In this document: one piece after another, positions 53,068 through 63,965 of the stretch
How the letters are laid out: every line of letters begins with the position of its first letter
Position numbering within the stretch: position 1 is the stretch's first letter
NCBI GenBank assembly: GCA_905221605.1
Contig: CAJNDS010002745.1
Coordinates: forward strand, 571,501-635,500
Direction: 5' to 3'
Length of the DNA: 64,000 bases
Origin: Symbiodinium natans
Lineage: Eukaryota; Sar; Dinophyceae; Suessiales; Symbiodiniaceae
Position numbers and translations under genes: made by a program
Notes under the pieces: model-generated
Database searches by the model: none
Told to the model about the DNA's origin: nothing
What the model saw: only the letters and a program-made list of their open reading frames with translations

Positions 53068-53195
53068 TATACTTAGTAGCCCAGTACCCATATTATAACA
53101 AGGGCACCCTGCTTTTTTGGTTGGTTACTATATAAGGGGAACCTTGAACCCCCCCCAAAAAAGTGTAAACGGTACCACCTGGGCTACTAAGTATA
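53068..53195. mobile_element. MITE-like element, family A, with perfect 17-bp ends
   Basis: Left TATACTTAGTAGCCCAGTA and right CTGGGCTACTAAGTATA give a perfect 17-bp inverted repeat. The 128-bp element differs internally from other family A copies. Its right end passes into CCCTAAA units. Confidence 0.75.
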
Positions 53196-53304
53196 AACCC
53201 TAAACCCTAAACCCTAAACCCTAAACATTTCCCAAAGGCCAACCTAAAAGAGCCAATGTCCTGTCTGGGGCCAGGCGGCCTGAGCCAAGGGGATCCCCAT
53301 ATAA

Positions 53305-53600
53305 TCTTATGGTAGTTCCGTGGTCCCTGAAGATGGACCGCGGTTTAGGGTTTAGGGTTTAGGGTTTAGGGTTTAGGGTTTAGGGTTTAGGGTTTAGGGT
53401 TAAGGTTTTATTGTTCAATCTTATGGTAGTTCCATGGCCCCTTAGGCCAGAGTAGGCCCGTATTTTCTTTTGCAGGGTTTAGGTTCCCCTTAAAAGCCCC
53501 TTTAAACCAAAATGGGTACCCTTTTCATTCCTAGGTTACTCTTGGGTCGAGAGTCTAAGGGTGGTTCCATGGTCCCTGAATATGGGCCCGTAAACCCTAA
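53305..53600. mobile_element. Cluster of family C left ends
   Basis: Three copies of CTTATGGTAGTTCCATGGYC-type left ends at 53305, 53420 and 53552; the first and third run straight into telomere-like blocks (G at 53343, C at 53590). Confidence 0.55.
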
Positions 53601-53708
53601 ACCCTAAACCCTAAACCCTAAACCCTAAACCCTAAACCCTAAACTGGGCACCCCTAAAGGACCTCTTTCTGCCAACTCAGTCTTGGCAGAGGGGCCTTGG
53701 GGCTGTAA

Positions 53709-53915
53709 GTCTTGGGGTGCTTCCGTGGGCCCCTAGTGTGGGCCCTTAACAGGGGACCCCCTAAACCCTAAACCCTAAACCCTAAACCCTAAACCCTAAA
53801 CCCTAAACACACCCCTTATATACCCCTCATGTACCCTATACAACCCAAGGGCCCCTACTTCAGAACCTGTTGAAGCCGGTAAGGGACCCTAGTAAGGGCC
53901 CATGTAACTTCCCTA
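53709..53915. mobile_element. Family C element split by and merged with telomere-like blocks
   Basis: The left part ends ...GGGGACC and is followed by CCCTAAA units (53761-53808); the rest (ACCCCTTATATACCCCTC ... CATGTAACTTCCCTA) follows. At the right end the terminal CCCTTAG of the intact copy is replaced by CCCTAAACCCTAAA, i.e. the element end has become the start of a new block. Confidence 0.7.
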
Positions 53916-54197
53916 AACCCTAAACCCTAAACCCTAAACCCTAGACCCTAAACCCTAAACCCTAAACCCAACACCCTAGACCCTAAACCCTGAACAAACC
54001 CGGCAAAAGCGTAGACACGGATCCACAGCACACGTGGGAATAGGGAGGGTGACCTTTCTCATCTCATGGGGCTTAGAGCCCTAAACCCTAAACCCCAATC
54101 CCTAAACCCTAAACCCTAAACCCTAAACCCTAAACCCCAAACCCCAATCCCTAAACCCTAAACCCCAATCCCTAAACCCTAGGGGTTTTGGGCTGTT

Positions 54198-54268
54198 CAG
54201 GATCCGAAGCCGGTTGAGGTTGACAAGGGAACTGCTGGGTTGGGGGCGTGGGCAAAGCCCGGGATCCA
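54198..54268. CDS. Exon-like island, strand ambiguous
   Basis: + strand: CTGTTCAG then DPKPVEVDKGTAGLGAWAKP. Minus strand: SSSLVNLNRLRILNSP. Both are open; the + acceptor is better, the gene direction elsewhere favours minus. Confidence 0.3.
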
Positions 54269-54949
54269 AGCTCTTCCCCTAAACCCTATATAGGGTTTAG
54301 GGTTTAGGGTTTAGGGTTTAGGGTTTAGGGTTTAGGGTTTAGGGCGATTTAGGCGGTTTAGGGTTTAGGGTTAGGGTTTAGGGTTTAGGCTTAGGGTTTC
54401 GGGCTTAGGGTTTAGGAGTTTAGGGTTTTAGGGTTGAAGGTATTTAGGGCCTTCGGGTTTAGGGTTTAGGGGTAAACTCTGGGCCCTCTTTCTGCCCACC
54501 TGTTACAAGGTACTACGAGCACTGGCAACCTACCCAGCCAAGTGCGCGTACAACTTTAAGCCCCACTTTCATGCGTTCCCCTACTACCCCCGGGGGTTTA
54601 GGGTTTAGGGTTTAGGGTTTAGGGTTTAGGGTTTAGGGTTTAGGGTTTAGGGTTTAGGGCTTAGGGCTTGGGGTTTAGGCTACTACCCACCTCTAATTGT
54701 GTTGCTGAGTTCGTAACCCCGGAAGGAGTGTACACTCTCAGATCTATAGGGGATTCTAGTATCCCAAAAAGTGTAAAGCGTACTCATTCAACTACGAAGG
54801 CCTATACTACACCCCCCATCATTAAGCCTAATTCAGGTAGTTTAAGGGGGGGAAGCTAGCGGGTAGTATAGTCGGGGATCGTGGGGCGACCCATGACACT
54901 TTCTCGCTCCCTGTCGGTGTTGGGGTTTCGCTCCCTCTCGCCCTTTCTG

Positions 54950-55452
54950 CGAACCCTGAAACCCGAAACCCGAAACACTCAAACCGAAACCCGACACCCG
55001 AAACCCTAAACTGCGAAACCCTAAACCCCGAAACCCCTACACCCCTCAACCCTAAACCCTCTACCCCTCAACCCTCAACCTCGAAACCCTAACTCCTCAA
55101 CCCTGAACCCTAAACCCAGAAACCCTACACCCCAAAGCACTAAGCCTCAAACCCGAAGCCCTAAACTCCGAAACGTTAAGCCCTAAACCCTAACCCCAAA
55201 ACCCTAAAGCCCGAAACCCTATACCCCGAAAACCCTAAACCCCAAAACCCTAAAACTTGCACCCAGAAACCCTACACCCCGAAACCCTAAACCTGAACCC
55301 TCAACCCCAAATCCCGAAACCATCAACCCTAAACCCCTAAACCCTAAACCCCAAACCCCAAACCCTAAACCCTAAACCCGAAACCCTGAACCCTAAACCC
55401 TGAACCCTAAACCCTAAACACTAAACCCCAACCCCTAAACCCTAAACCCGAA
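54950..55452 (-). repeat. Long degenerate CCCTAAA/CCCGAAA field
   Basis: Five hundred bases of loosely conserved heptamers with many CCCGAAA, CCCCAAA and CCCTCAA variants and 8-9 bp spacings: an old, mutated block. Confidence 0.9.
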
Positions 55453-55454
55453 AC

Positions 55455-55530
55455 GACTCCGGGCTCGCACCCGCGCCTAGACCTAAGGACAGTGAAGCCG
55501 AGTCCTCACAGGTGCCACGCTTCTGTGGCT
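55455..55530 (-). CDS. Exon candidate, unknown gene
   Basis: The minus strand reads AKPQKRGTCEDSASLSLGLG; a + frame is also open and has a CACAG|GTGCCA donor. Strand uncertain. Confidence 0.3.
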
Positions 55531-55536
55531 TGGCGG

Positions 55537-55629
55537 GTTTAGGGTTTGGGGGTTTGGGGGTTAGGGTTTAGGGTTTAGGGTTGGGGTTTAGGGTTTAGGG
55601 TTTAGGGTTTAGGGTTTAGGGTTTAGGGT

Positions 55630-55689
<60 letters not shown>

Positions 55690-55770
55690 GGTTTAGGGTT
55701 TAGGGTTTTGACAAGGATTTGGGGGTTCAGGGTTTAGGGTTTAGGGTTTAGGGTTTGGGATTTAGGTTTG
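55537..55770 (+). repeat. TTTAGGG block with TTGAGGG array
   Basis: TTTAGGG units followed by about nine uninterrupted TTGAGGG (55625-55690) and more TTTAGGG. Same variant as the array at 4465-4606. Confidence 0.95.
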
Positions 55771-56631
55771 GGGCTTTGGGGCAGGTTTGTCGGGACCTAC
55801 AGGGTTTCGGGTTTAAGGTATGCTTGTAGGGTTTAAGGTATGCTTGTAGGGGGTGGGGGGGGGGTGGGGTGGGTGGGCATCCTGGTAACTGTCGGTACTT
55901 CTGGAACTTGAAGACGATATGAGGATTCAAACAGTGACGACCGTTGCTCCTTTTATCAGGTGCCGTACTATACATAGGACCCCAAGTGAGCTGAATCGAA
56001 GACTGGCAACGTATCTTCTGGGATGATATCATGGAACCTCCAAGAATGACTTTCGTAAGGGCGGCGCAGAACCAGACTACCCTGAGGTGGGGCCCCAAAA
56101 GTGGACCCTAATAGAGAGAACTACCCATGTACAAGGAGCCAAAGAAAACTCCACTTGACTACGCCCTGCTTCACTGGTTTGTCTGTGTGGGGGGGACGTA
56201 GGTCTTGACCCCAAAAAGACCCTAAACCCTAAACCCCTAAACCTAAACCCACAAACCGTTGAAAACCGCAAGCCTCTTAGGCCCAAGCCCTAAAACCCCA
56301 AATCCTCCCAAGGCCTGAACCCAAAACCCCACAAAGCTGCCTAACCCTTAGGCCCTAGACCCTAAACCCGAAACCCACCAAGCCCTAAACAGGGTGTAGG
56401 GCTTCAAAAGAAAGGACGGGTCCGGGGTCTCGAGAACCCCAAAACCCCCAAAGACCCCAAGCCCTACACCCTAAACCCCAAGCCTTTTGCCCCAAACCCT
56501 CAACCCCAAACCTCAACCCCAGACTCTCAACCCCAAACCCTCGGCCCCAAACCCTAAACCCTCAACCTCAGACCCTAAACCCTAAACCCTAAACCCTAAA
56601 CCCTAAACCCTAAACCCTAAACCACTCCTCT

Positions 56632-56701
56632 GGCTCCCTTTTCTCCTCGGCTTCCTTCCGCGAGCAGGGCTTGGAGAAGGGCTTTCGGGCTTTTGACATG
56701 T
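56632..56701 (-). CDS. Exon candidate, unknown gene
   Basis: The minus strand reads MSKARKPFSKPCSRKEAEEK then REPEEW, a strongly charged segment typical of disordered regions. It starts at an ATG, so it could be a first exon. Confidence 0.45.
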
Positions 56702-57572
56702 TAGGATAAAGCGTCGTAACAAGGTTTAGGGTTTAGGGTTTAGGGTTTAGGGTTTAGGGTTTAGGGTTTAGGGTTTAGGGTTTAGGGTTTAGGGTTTAGG
56801 GTCTGCCAGTCTTGTCAGTATTATTTGAGGGGTATATAAGGGGTCCCCATTTAGGGGCCCATGCTTGAGGGGGCAGGCCTTGCGAGTCTACAGCAAGTTG
56901 AGGGTTTAGGGTTTAGGGTTTAGGGTTTAGGGTTTAGGGTTTAGGGTTTAGGGTTTAGGGTTTAGGGTTTAGGGAGTTGAGCACTCTCAGACACCGAATA
57001 AACCCAAGGGCCATACTTCAGAACCCTGTATAACGGTAAGAGAGACCATAGTAAGGGACCATGCGATTGCCCTTAGACATAAAATCTACGTAGAAGTAGA
57101 TCCTAGCCCCCCCCCCAACCAAAAAAAGCGCAAAAACAAACACGACGCATACTTGGCTGCACTTAACAGGGTAGCTATAAATTTAATCTCAAGCTGCCTT
57201 GTTAAGAAACCCAATAAACCCAAAAAGGCTAAGGATCTAAAGTTACAGTAAAGCACCCCAGAGCATAGCAAGCCTGGGGCAGCAATCTGAGTCCTTGAGC
57301 AACCTGCCTAACGAAACGATCGATGTCCCCAAACCTCCCCAAGACGGAGCCACCCCATTGTTCGGTTTAACCCTAGGGATTACTGTTTAGGGAGGGCGCT
57401 AGTGACCAGGGGAGGTTTAGGAGGTTTCGTGTTCAAGAGATGAGGGAGCCCGACGCCCTACTATGTACCCTGAACGCTATAAGCCCTAAACCCTACTGAA
57501 CCCTGAACCCTAAACCCTAAACCCTAAACCCTAGAACCCTAAACCCCAAACCCTAAGCCCTCAACCCTCAAC

Positions 57573-57641
57573 CGAACTTCCACGTCCGCAGGCCCGGCAG
57601 ACCTCGTCAGACTCGATCTCACCTTGCATCGGGTGCTCCGA
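57573..57641 (-). CDS. Exon candidate, possible zinc-finger start
   Basis: The minus strand reads ASEHPMQGEIESDEVCRACG. D-x-V-C-x-x-C-G is how PHD-type and other zinc fingers often begin, but the remaining ligands are not seen. Internal GT sites (ATGCAAG|GTGAGA) could end the exon earlier. Confidence 0.4.
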
Positions 57642-58239
57642 GGCGGGGTTTAGGGTTTAGGGTTTAGGGTTTAGGGGTTAGAGTTTAGGGTTTAAGGTTT
57701 AAGGTTTGGGGTTTAAGGTTTAGGGTGACCGAGGGGGGTAACCCTAGACCCTGTCAGGGCCCACAGTAACCCTAAACCTCAGTCGGATATCGTGCAGGAG
57801 TCGTTCAGTTGTTGCCCACTGTGCAAAGTAGAACAAGGCCACCAAAACTGCAGACCTTAAGCCCCTTGAAAAAAAAGTCCGCATAGTAAGCGTTAAGGGC
57901 TTAGGGAAAACCGTTTAGGGAGTAAGGCCATTGAGCCCAGCGCGGGTGTTCACCAGTCGACGGTCATTCGTGCTCGTCCTGCACCAGTGCGCTTACACAG
58001 CGAACCGATACCACAAACTCTAAACCCAAACCCAAAACCTGATTTCAGCCCTAAACCCTAAGCCCAAGCCCTAAACCTTAAACCCTAAACACTGCACTCT
58101 ACACCCTGCACCCTAGAATCGCACAAGTCACACAAGCCTATGGGTAAAACCTAAACCCTAAAGCCTGTGCCCACCCCCCCCCCCCCCCCCCCACCGTACC
58201 GCAGGTCCTCCGGTGCGCCTCGTGCGCATAGGCTAGTCT

Positions 58240-58503
58240 TTACAAGTAGGGGCCCCCTGAATATAGTATGGGTTTAGGGTTTAGGGTTAGGGTTTAGGGT
58301 TTAGGGTTTAGGGTTTAGGGTTTAGGGTTTAGGGTTTAGGGTTTAGGGTTCAGGGTTTAGGGTGTAGGGTGTAGGGTTTAGGGTTTACTGTTTAGGGTTT
58401 AGGGTTTAGGGCTTAGGGTCGAGTCATAACCCGAAGAAGATGACATTTGACCCACCTTTAAGGCCCATAGAACCCTACACATAATTTGGGGGCCCTACTT
58501 GTA
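58240..58503. mobile_element. Family D element enclosing a large telomere-like block
   Basis: Left TACAAGTAGGGGCCCCCTGA and right TTTGGGGGCCCTACTTGTA form a 16-bp inverted repeat. Between them are 150 bp of TTTAGGG units (58268-58420) and about 80 bp of unique sequence. Confidence 0.65.
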
Positions 58504-58989
58504 GGGTTCTGTGTTGAACCTGGGGTGTGAGGTTCAGGGTTCAGTGATAGGGCCGTCTTTCGCGTCTTAATATCCTACTCGTGACAAACTTTGCCCTGAA
58601 CACAAGGTTCAGGGTTTAGGGTTTTGGGGTTAAACCCTAAACCCTAAACCCTAAACCTTAAACCCTAAACCCTTATAGGCTTGTAGCCGGTTGGCTCATT
58701 CCAGTGCTATTCAGCAAAGATGGCTTTACGGAGCCTTGGAGCTCCTAGCTGCATCTCCAGCCGGCAACTATTGGAGGAATTCAGTCTTGGGTTTGGGGTT
58801 TAGGGGTCTAGGGTTTAGGGTTTAGGGGTTTAGGGGTTTAGGGTTTAGGGTTTAGGGGTTTAGGGTTTAAGGCTTAGTAGGGTGCGACGCACTTCCGAGA
58901 CCGGATCCACAACTGAACTCTGAGTAACCCCTACGACCCCGAACGGGAAGCTGTCCGTCGTTGTTGGGAAGATTTGCCTGTTCAAAGTA

Positions 58990-59161
58990 CTTAGGGTAGT
59001 TACATGGTCCTTTAACATGGGCCCTTGGATTGGGTTTAGGGTTTAGGGGTTACCCTAAACCCTAAACCCTAAACCCTAAACCCGAAACCCTAAACCCTAA
59101 ACCCTAGATCTGAACCCTTATATATATATATACCCTACAAGGATCAGGGAACTACCCTTAG
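58990..59161. mobile_element. Family C element split by telomere-like blocks
   Basis: Left CTTAGGGTAGTTACATGGTC, right GGGAACTACCCTTAG. Inside, a short TTTAGGG run meets a CCCTAAA run head-to-head (59033-59106) before TATATATATATACCCTACAA. Confidence 0.65.
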
Positions 59162-60124
59162 ACAAAGCGTGGGGTTGTGTGGTTAGAGGTTTGGGGCGTC
59201 CCCAAGACCGCTCAAGCTTCCCGTGGCAGCCGCGCGCCTGGCTATGCCTCTCGCAGTTTAGCGTTTAGGGTTAGGGTTTAGGGTTTAGGGTTAGGGTTTA
59301 GGGTTTAGGGTTTAGGGTTTAGGGTTTAGGGTTTACTTGGTCAGAATTGCTCCGTTGGTGCACAAGATCGGGCTGTCGGCTCCCAAGAATTCTGGGGTTC
59401 ACAGGAAACCCTGAAAAACGTACCAGTACAGAATCCTAAACCCTAAACCCTGAAGCTAAACCCTAAACCCTAAACCCTAAACCCTAAACCCTGAACCCTG
59501 AACCCTGAACCCTGAACCCTGAACCCTGAACCCTAGTCCCTGAACTCTAAACCCTAGCCCTAAACCCTAAACACGAAATCCCAAACCGCTGTAGAAGAAA
59601 AACCGGAGCCTGCTTCGGAAGATCCGTAGAAGCTCTTTCAAAGTCTACAGCTATGTACAAGTATCGTCTTGCTCTTGTCACTGGGGCAGATTTGGGTGCC
59701 GTTTTACAAAAGTTTAAAACAAGAGCCGGATGGAGGCTGCATAGGGTTGTACAGGGTTGTGTAGGGTTAAAGTTGCAGGGTGAGGTAACTAGGGCGAAAA
59801 AAAGGGCTCGTATAGACAGGCTAAGGGGGTCCCTCCAATAAATATGTATTTCCAGAAACCTGAGCCTAAGCCCGACACAGCTCAAACTTGCTGCAGTCCA
59901 TGAGCCCGAAATGTGAACCCTAGGTTTAGGATTAGGGTTTAGGGTGTAGGGTTCAGGGTTTAGGGTTACGGTTTAGGGTTTCGGGTTTAGGGGTTAGGGT
60001 TTAGGGTTTAGGGCTTAGGGCTTAGGGCTTAGGGTTTAGGGTTTAGGGTTTAGGGTTTAGGGTTTAGGGTTTAGGGTTTAGGGTTTAGGGTTTAGGGTAC
60101 TGGGTTTACACCCTGAACCCTAAA

Positions 60125-60176
60125 CCCTTGACTGGGCCTGTAGCGCGCGACGCGGCCCTGGCACATCTTTGAGGAT
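60125..60176 (-). CDS. Exon candidate, unknown gene
   Basis: The minus strand reads LILKDVPGPRRALQAQ across a small island. Boundaries not fixed. Confidence 0.3.
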
Positions 60177-60671
60177 GAGGGAGGGGGTTGAAAGGTTGTA
60201 GGGGTACTTGGAGGTTCATGTTACATATTAATTATAACTGTACATATAAGCCCCTTTAAGTGCCCGAATATAGTTATATGTACAGTAACAAGTACAGTTA
60301 TAAATACTTGGAGGTTAGAGGTTACTTAGGGGGGTTTAGGGTTTAAGTTTAGGGCTCTAGGGCTCCGAGGGGTTCGAGGAATTAGGGTGTTAGAGATTTG
60401 GGTTTGGGACACTCGGGCTTTAGGGTTTTGGTGATATAGGGTTTAGGTAACCTTCGGCCCCATAAATCCAAAAAACCGTTTGATAATAAGGCCTTAAAAC
60501 CTTGAAGTCATGCGGGGTTAGGGTTTCTTCAGGGTTTAGGGTCTAGGTTTTAAGGGTTTTGGGGATGTTGGGTTTGGGGTTTGGGGTTTAGGGTTCAGGG
60601 TTTAGGCTTTAGGCTTATGAGGTTTAGGGTCTAGTGGTTTAGGGTTTAGGGCAAGCTTAGGGTTCAGGGTT

Positions 60672-60760
60672 GTGACGCATCTGCAGGCTTTTTGTTGCCT
60701 GGATCAGCTCCGTTCCTGCACCTCCGGCCCCTTCCAAAGGGTACCCGCTGCTTGTGGGTG
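60672..60760 (-). CDS. Exon candidate, unknown gene
   Basis: The minus strand reads NGTHKQRVPFGRGRRCRNGA then DPGNKKPADAS, strongly basic. A + frame after GCATCTGCAG is also open (AFCCLDQLRSCTSGPF). Confidence 0.35.
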
Positions 60761-60905
60761 CCGTTCCTAAACCCTAAACCCTAAACCCCTAAACCCTAAA
60801 CCCTAAACCCTAATTTATCCTGAACCCTAAACCCTAGCCCTGCGATTAAGGCAAGCACCGCGTGCCTGGATGCGTGGACGTAGCTCTCCGTCAAAGGCAT
60901 CGTCC

Positions 60906-61447
60906 TCACTTATAACGCTGCAACCTGATGGAAGATACCAGTCTGACTGAGTGGTTTCCTCGCCCACAGCACTCGAACTCTGGCCGGGAGAGCGCAGCGT
61001 GCTGTGAGACCCCACTAAGCCCAGCTTTCTGCTGGAGCGTCGTCCACTTCATGTTGCCCCCTCCATGCTTCCAGAGAATGTCAACTGTTCGTTGAACCCA
61101 TGCAGGAGTCTCTCCCTCTTCCTCGTCGTCGTCTTCCTCCTCCGCCTCTTCTTCTTCGTCTTCATCCTCTTCTTCCTCCTCCTTCTCTTCATTCTCACCA
61201 TCTGTAAGATTCCTAGATAAGAACCTCTGAGCATCTTGTCCAGGTTTTGCATGCTGCTGCCAGTATTTTCTGCACTGGGACGGGTCTGCGGCATGCCTGG
61301 GGGCGTTGGTTGCAGCCTTCCATTGCTCCCTCCACCACACGGTGTCCTTGGCGTTCACGGAGTCTAACTTCGTGTGGCCCATGAAACTTGCCCAGCACCA
61401 CATGCCAGCCTTTCCTCCACTGGCGGCACTGCATGCACACTGATTGC
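60906..61447 (-). CDS. Acidic-linker protein with conserved-looking C-terminal domain
   Basis: The frame is open from 61447 (after a TGA) to the stop at 60906; the first ATG is at 61403, but an exon start after CAATCAG or CAGTGCCGCCAG is as likely. Order: a Trp/Cys-rich N part (WCWASFMGHTKLDSVNAKDT, VWWREQWKAATNAP), then about 35 residues almost entirely D/E, then a ~60-residue C part (TPAWVQRTVDILWKHGGG, MKWTTLQQKAGLSG) that reads like a small winged-helix or similar fold, then RLQRYK-stop. In the +1 frame just upstream (61455-61400) stands VCMQCRQWRKGW, which resembles the C-x2-C-x-x-W-R core of CW zinc fingers; one base shift or a short intron near 61400 would join it. No family named with confidence. 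Confidence 0.65.
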
Positions 61448-62034
61448 TTCACCATCGAGTTTGAAGTTGTCTGTGGATCCGCTTAATGTCGGCTAGGCAG
61501 GGTATAAAGTTCTAGCCAATCACGGCCCTAGGCTAGAAGATCTGTTCCGTCCCTCTCATCAACCGTGGGCTGGAGCCAGTCTAGCTGCAGGACCCCACAA
61601 GATATCACGCAATGCTCAACTCCCAGCGAAACTCTCCATCAAGACTAAACCCTAAACCCTAAACCCTAAACCCAAACCCTAAACCCTAAACCCTAAACCC
61701 TAAACCCTAAACCCTAAACCCTAAACCCTGACCCCAAACCTCAGTCCCCTAAAGCTACAAACCCTTAAGCCTTAAGCCCTGGCATGCTGGTGCCCTTTGG
61801 GGTTTGGGATGGCGAGGCTTTGAAAGCAGAAGGTTTGGGTGTAAGGCTTGGGGTTCACGCCTTAGGGCTTCAGGGTTTCTAGGGTTAGGGCTTGGGGTTT
61901 GGGATTTAGAGTTTGGGGTTTAGAGTTTGGGGGTTTAGGGTTTAGGGCTTAGGGAGGTTTAGGGTTTAGGGTTTAGGGCTTCGAGTTTAGGGTTTTGGGG
62001 CGTTGCAACTCTGGTGGCGGGTGCGGGGTTGTTG

Positions 62035-62152
62035 GCTTAGGGGTTCCTGACGAGCCTCGCAGACACTGGCAAGTCTCTCGCTGGGAGGTTTCATAAACGG
62101 CACACGTTCGACCCAGAAACGAAAAAGAAGCAGCCCTTGAAGGGACCCTGAA
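62035..62152. CDS. Exon-like island, strand ambiguous
   Basis: The + strand is open for 36 codons to a stop (FLTSLADTGKSLAGRFHKRH, then TFDPETKKKQPLKGP). Two minus-strand frames are open too. If + is right it would be the only clear exception to the one-direction pattern. Confidence 0.35.
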
Positions 62153-62255
62153 CCTTAAGCACTAACCACCCTAAACCCTAAACCCCTAAAACCTAAACCC
62201 TTCAACCCCTAAACCCTAAACCTTGAACCCTACACCCTAAACCCTAAACCCTAAG

Positions 62256-62318
62256 CCACTCCCGGAGCATGCCCCTGTCCGCCTGCGTGGTCTGCGAATT
62301 CCTGTGGCTGTGGTGTTC
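62256..62318 (-). CDS. Exon candidate, unknown gene
   Basis: The minus strand reads HSHRNSQTTQADRGMLREW. The + strand is open as well. Weak. Confidence 0.3.
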
Positions 62319-62884
62319 TGGCGTTTTGGGGGTGTTGGGGGGGATTTGGGTGTAAGTGGAGGGTTTAGGGTTTAGGGTGTAGGGTTTAGGGTTTAGGGTT
62401 TCGGGTTTAGGGTTGCATGCGCCTTCAGCCTACGGGCAAGTTGAAGATTTGGGTCTTCGGCTTAGTACGGCTTAGTATCTGTGATGTTTCCTTGGGGGGC
62501 CGGCCGACGGGTAAGTGGGCTCTATTCCCCAAACCCTAAACCCTAAACCCTCAGACCCTGAAGTTTAGTCATACAGCGATGGATAGATGCCTCACTGCTC
62601 GCCCTTGCCCTCATTCTCTGCACTGAGATCTCACTTGTCGCACACCTACTTATGTAGGCCTGGTGCCTCTACGCCTCTCTATCTCTTAAGGTCTCGATAT
62701 CTCTCGGCACAGAAGAAAATTAAGCTGTATGTATATATACATAATTCTAATGTATACAACTTTGAAAACACATCCAGCAATATCAAGCCCCACAGGCCCC
62801 CCTTAAAACCCTCAACCAGAGTTGCCTGTGCGTACTCCCACTGCAATCTCAGACCACCCTAAACCCTAAACCCTAAACCCTAAA

Positions 62885-62940
62885 CCCTAAAGCCTAAAGC
62901 CTAAAGCCTAAAGCCTAAAGCCTAAAGCCTAAAGCCTAAA
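62885..62940 (-). repeat. AAAGCCT heptamer array
   Basis: About eight AAAGCCT units inside a CCCTAAA block: a homogeneous local variant. Confidence 0.95.
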
Positions 62941-62966
62941 CCCCAAACCCTAGGGCTCGCGCGTAC

Positions 62967-62988
62967 CAGGCGCTCTGCGGCGAAGCCC
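62967..62988 (-). CDS. Possible 22-nt microexon
   Basis: A CTGACTCAG acceptor and a GCCTG|GTACGC donor are only 22 nt apart, with the coding-like GASPQSAW around them. It is too short to be sure. Confidence 0.2.
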
Positions 62989-63259
62989 CTGAGTCAGGGC
63001 TTGGGATGTGGGATTTGGAGTGTAGAGTTTAGGGTTTGGGGGGGTTTACGGGTTTAGGGTCTAGGGTTAGAAGTTCCTTTCTTGGGTACCTGCTGTTGTG
63101 AGTACGCACTCAGGAAAGCACCCTAAAGCCTTATCGCTAAACAACAGGTGCCATCAAATGAATAGTACTGTAGCGGGAAAAGTTCAACAAAACACCCTAA
63201 ATTCCTTACAGCCAACCCATTAACACAGGTACCTTCGTAGGGAACCAAAACCCTCGACC

Positions 63260-63462
63260 CGAATCCCTAAACCCTAAACCCCAAACCCTAAACCCCAATG
63301 GTACCCCCAAACCCTCAACCCTCAACCCTCAACCCTCAACCCTACACCCTACACCCTAAACCCTAAACCCTAAACCCTAAACCCTAAACCCTAAACCCTA
63401 AACCCTACACCCTAAACCCTAAACCCTAAACCCTAAACCCTAAACCCTAAACCCTAAACCGA
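63260..63462 (-). repeat. Long CCCTAAA block with CCCTCAA and CCCTACA variants
   Basis: About 200 bp: CCCTCAA units (63309-63340), CCCTACA, then perfect CCCTAAA to 63462. Confidence 0.95.
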
Positions 63463-63464
63463 CT

Positions 63465-63540
63465 TGAGGCACAAAGTAAGAGCGTGGAGTTGCTTTACGG
63501 CACTGACTGAAGGGACTTGCGACCCAAGATTGGCGGCTGT
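63465..63540 (-). CDS. Exon candidate, unknown gene
   Basis: The minus strand reads NSRQSWVASPFSQCRKATPR then SYFVPQ. A CCTTCAGTCAG acceptor lies inside. A + frame is also open. Confidence 0.3.
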
Positions 63541-63884
63541 TAGGGTTTAGGGTTTAGGGTTTAGGGTTTAGGGTTTAGGGTTTAGGGTCGCTCAAATTCT
63601 TATTCCCTGAACCATAAGCCCTAGACCCAGAACCCTAAAACCGAAACCTGAACCCTAAACCTTGCACCCAAAACTCCCACCCCCCCTAGCCCGAACTGAC
63701 ACGCTAAAGGCTTAAGGTGACCCCGCCCGAAGTAATACCAGAACCTTATACTCTACTTCAGGAGTGGGACCCCATATCGATTGACTGAGAGTGTCTTCAG
63801 CCCTGTGCCCTAAACCCTAAACCCTAAACCCTAAACCCAAAGCCCTAAACCCTAAACCCTAAACCCCCTGGCAAGGCTTTTAAG

Positions 63885-63965
63885 GGGAATCTCGCAGCGG
63901 CAACGCCTCGTCGTTCGAGATTTTCCGGCTCGGCGGATTGGATCCATCGCTCGACCTCGCGCGGC
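63885..63965 (-). CDS. Exon-like island
   Basis: Two minus frames (PQPREVERWIQSAEPENLER; LSRARSSDGSNPPSRKISND) and one + frame are all open, so coding is likely by composition but the frame cannot be chosen. Confidence 0.25.

Noticed and set aside
56077-56286. 69-codon and neighbouring 116-codon minus-strand ORFs (55748-56286)
   Set aside because: Mostly heptamer-derived residues at the ends; the middle is open but without splice sites, motif or bias I could defend.
59547-59885. 112-codon minus ORF and 62-codon + ORF
   Set aside because: Opposed open frames in the same island, with heptamer-derived tails; no motif or splice support.
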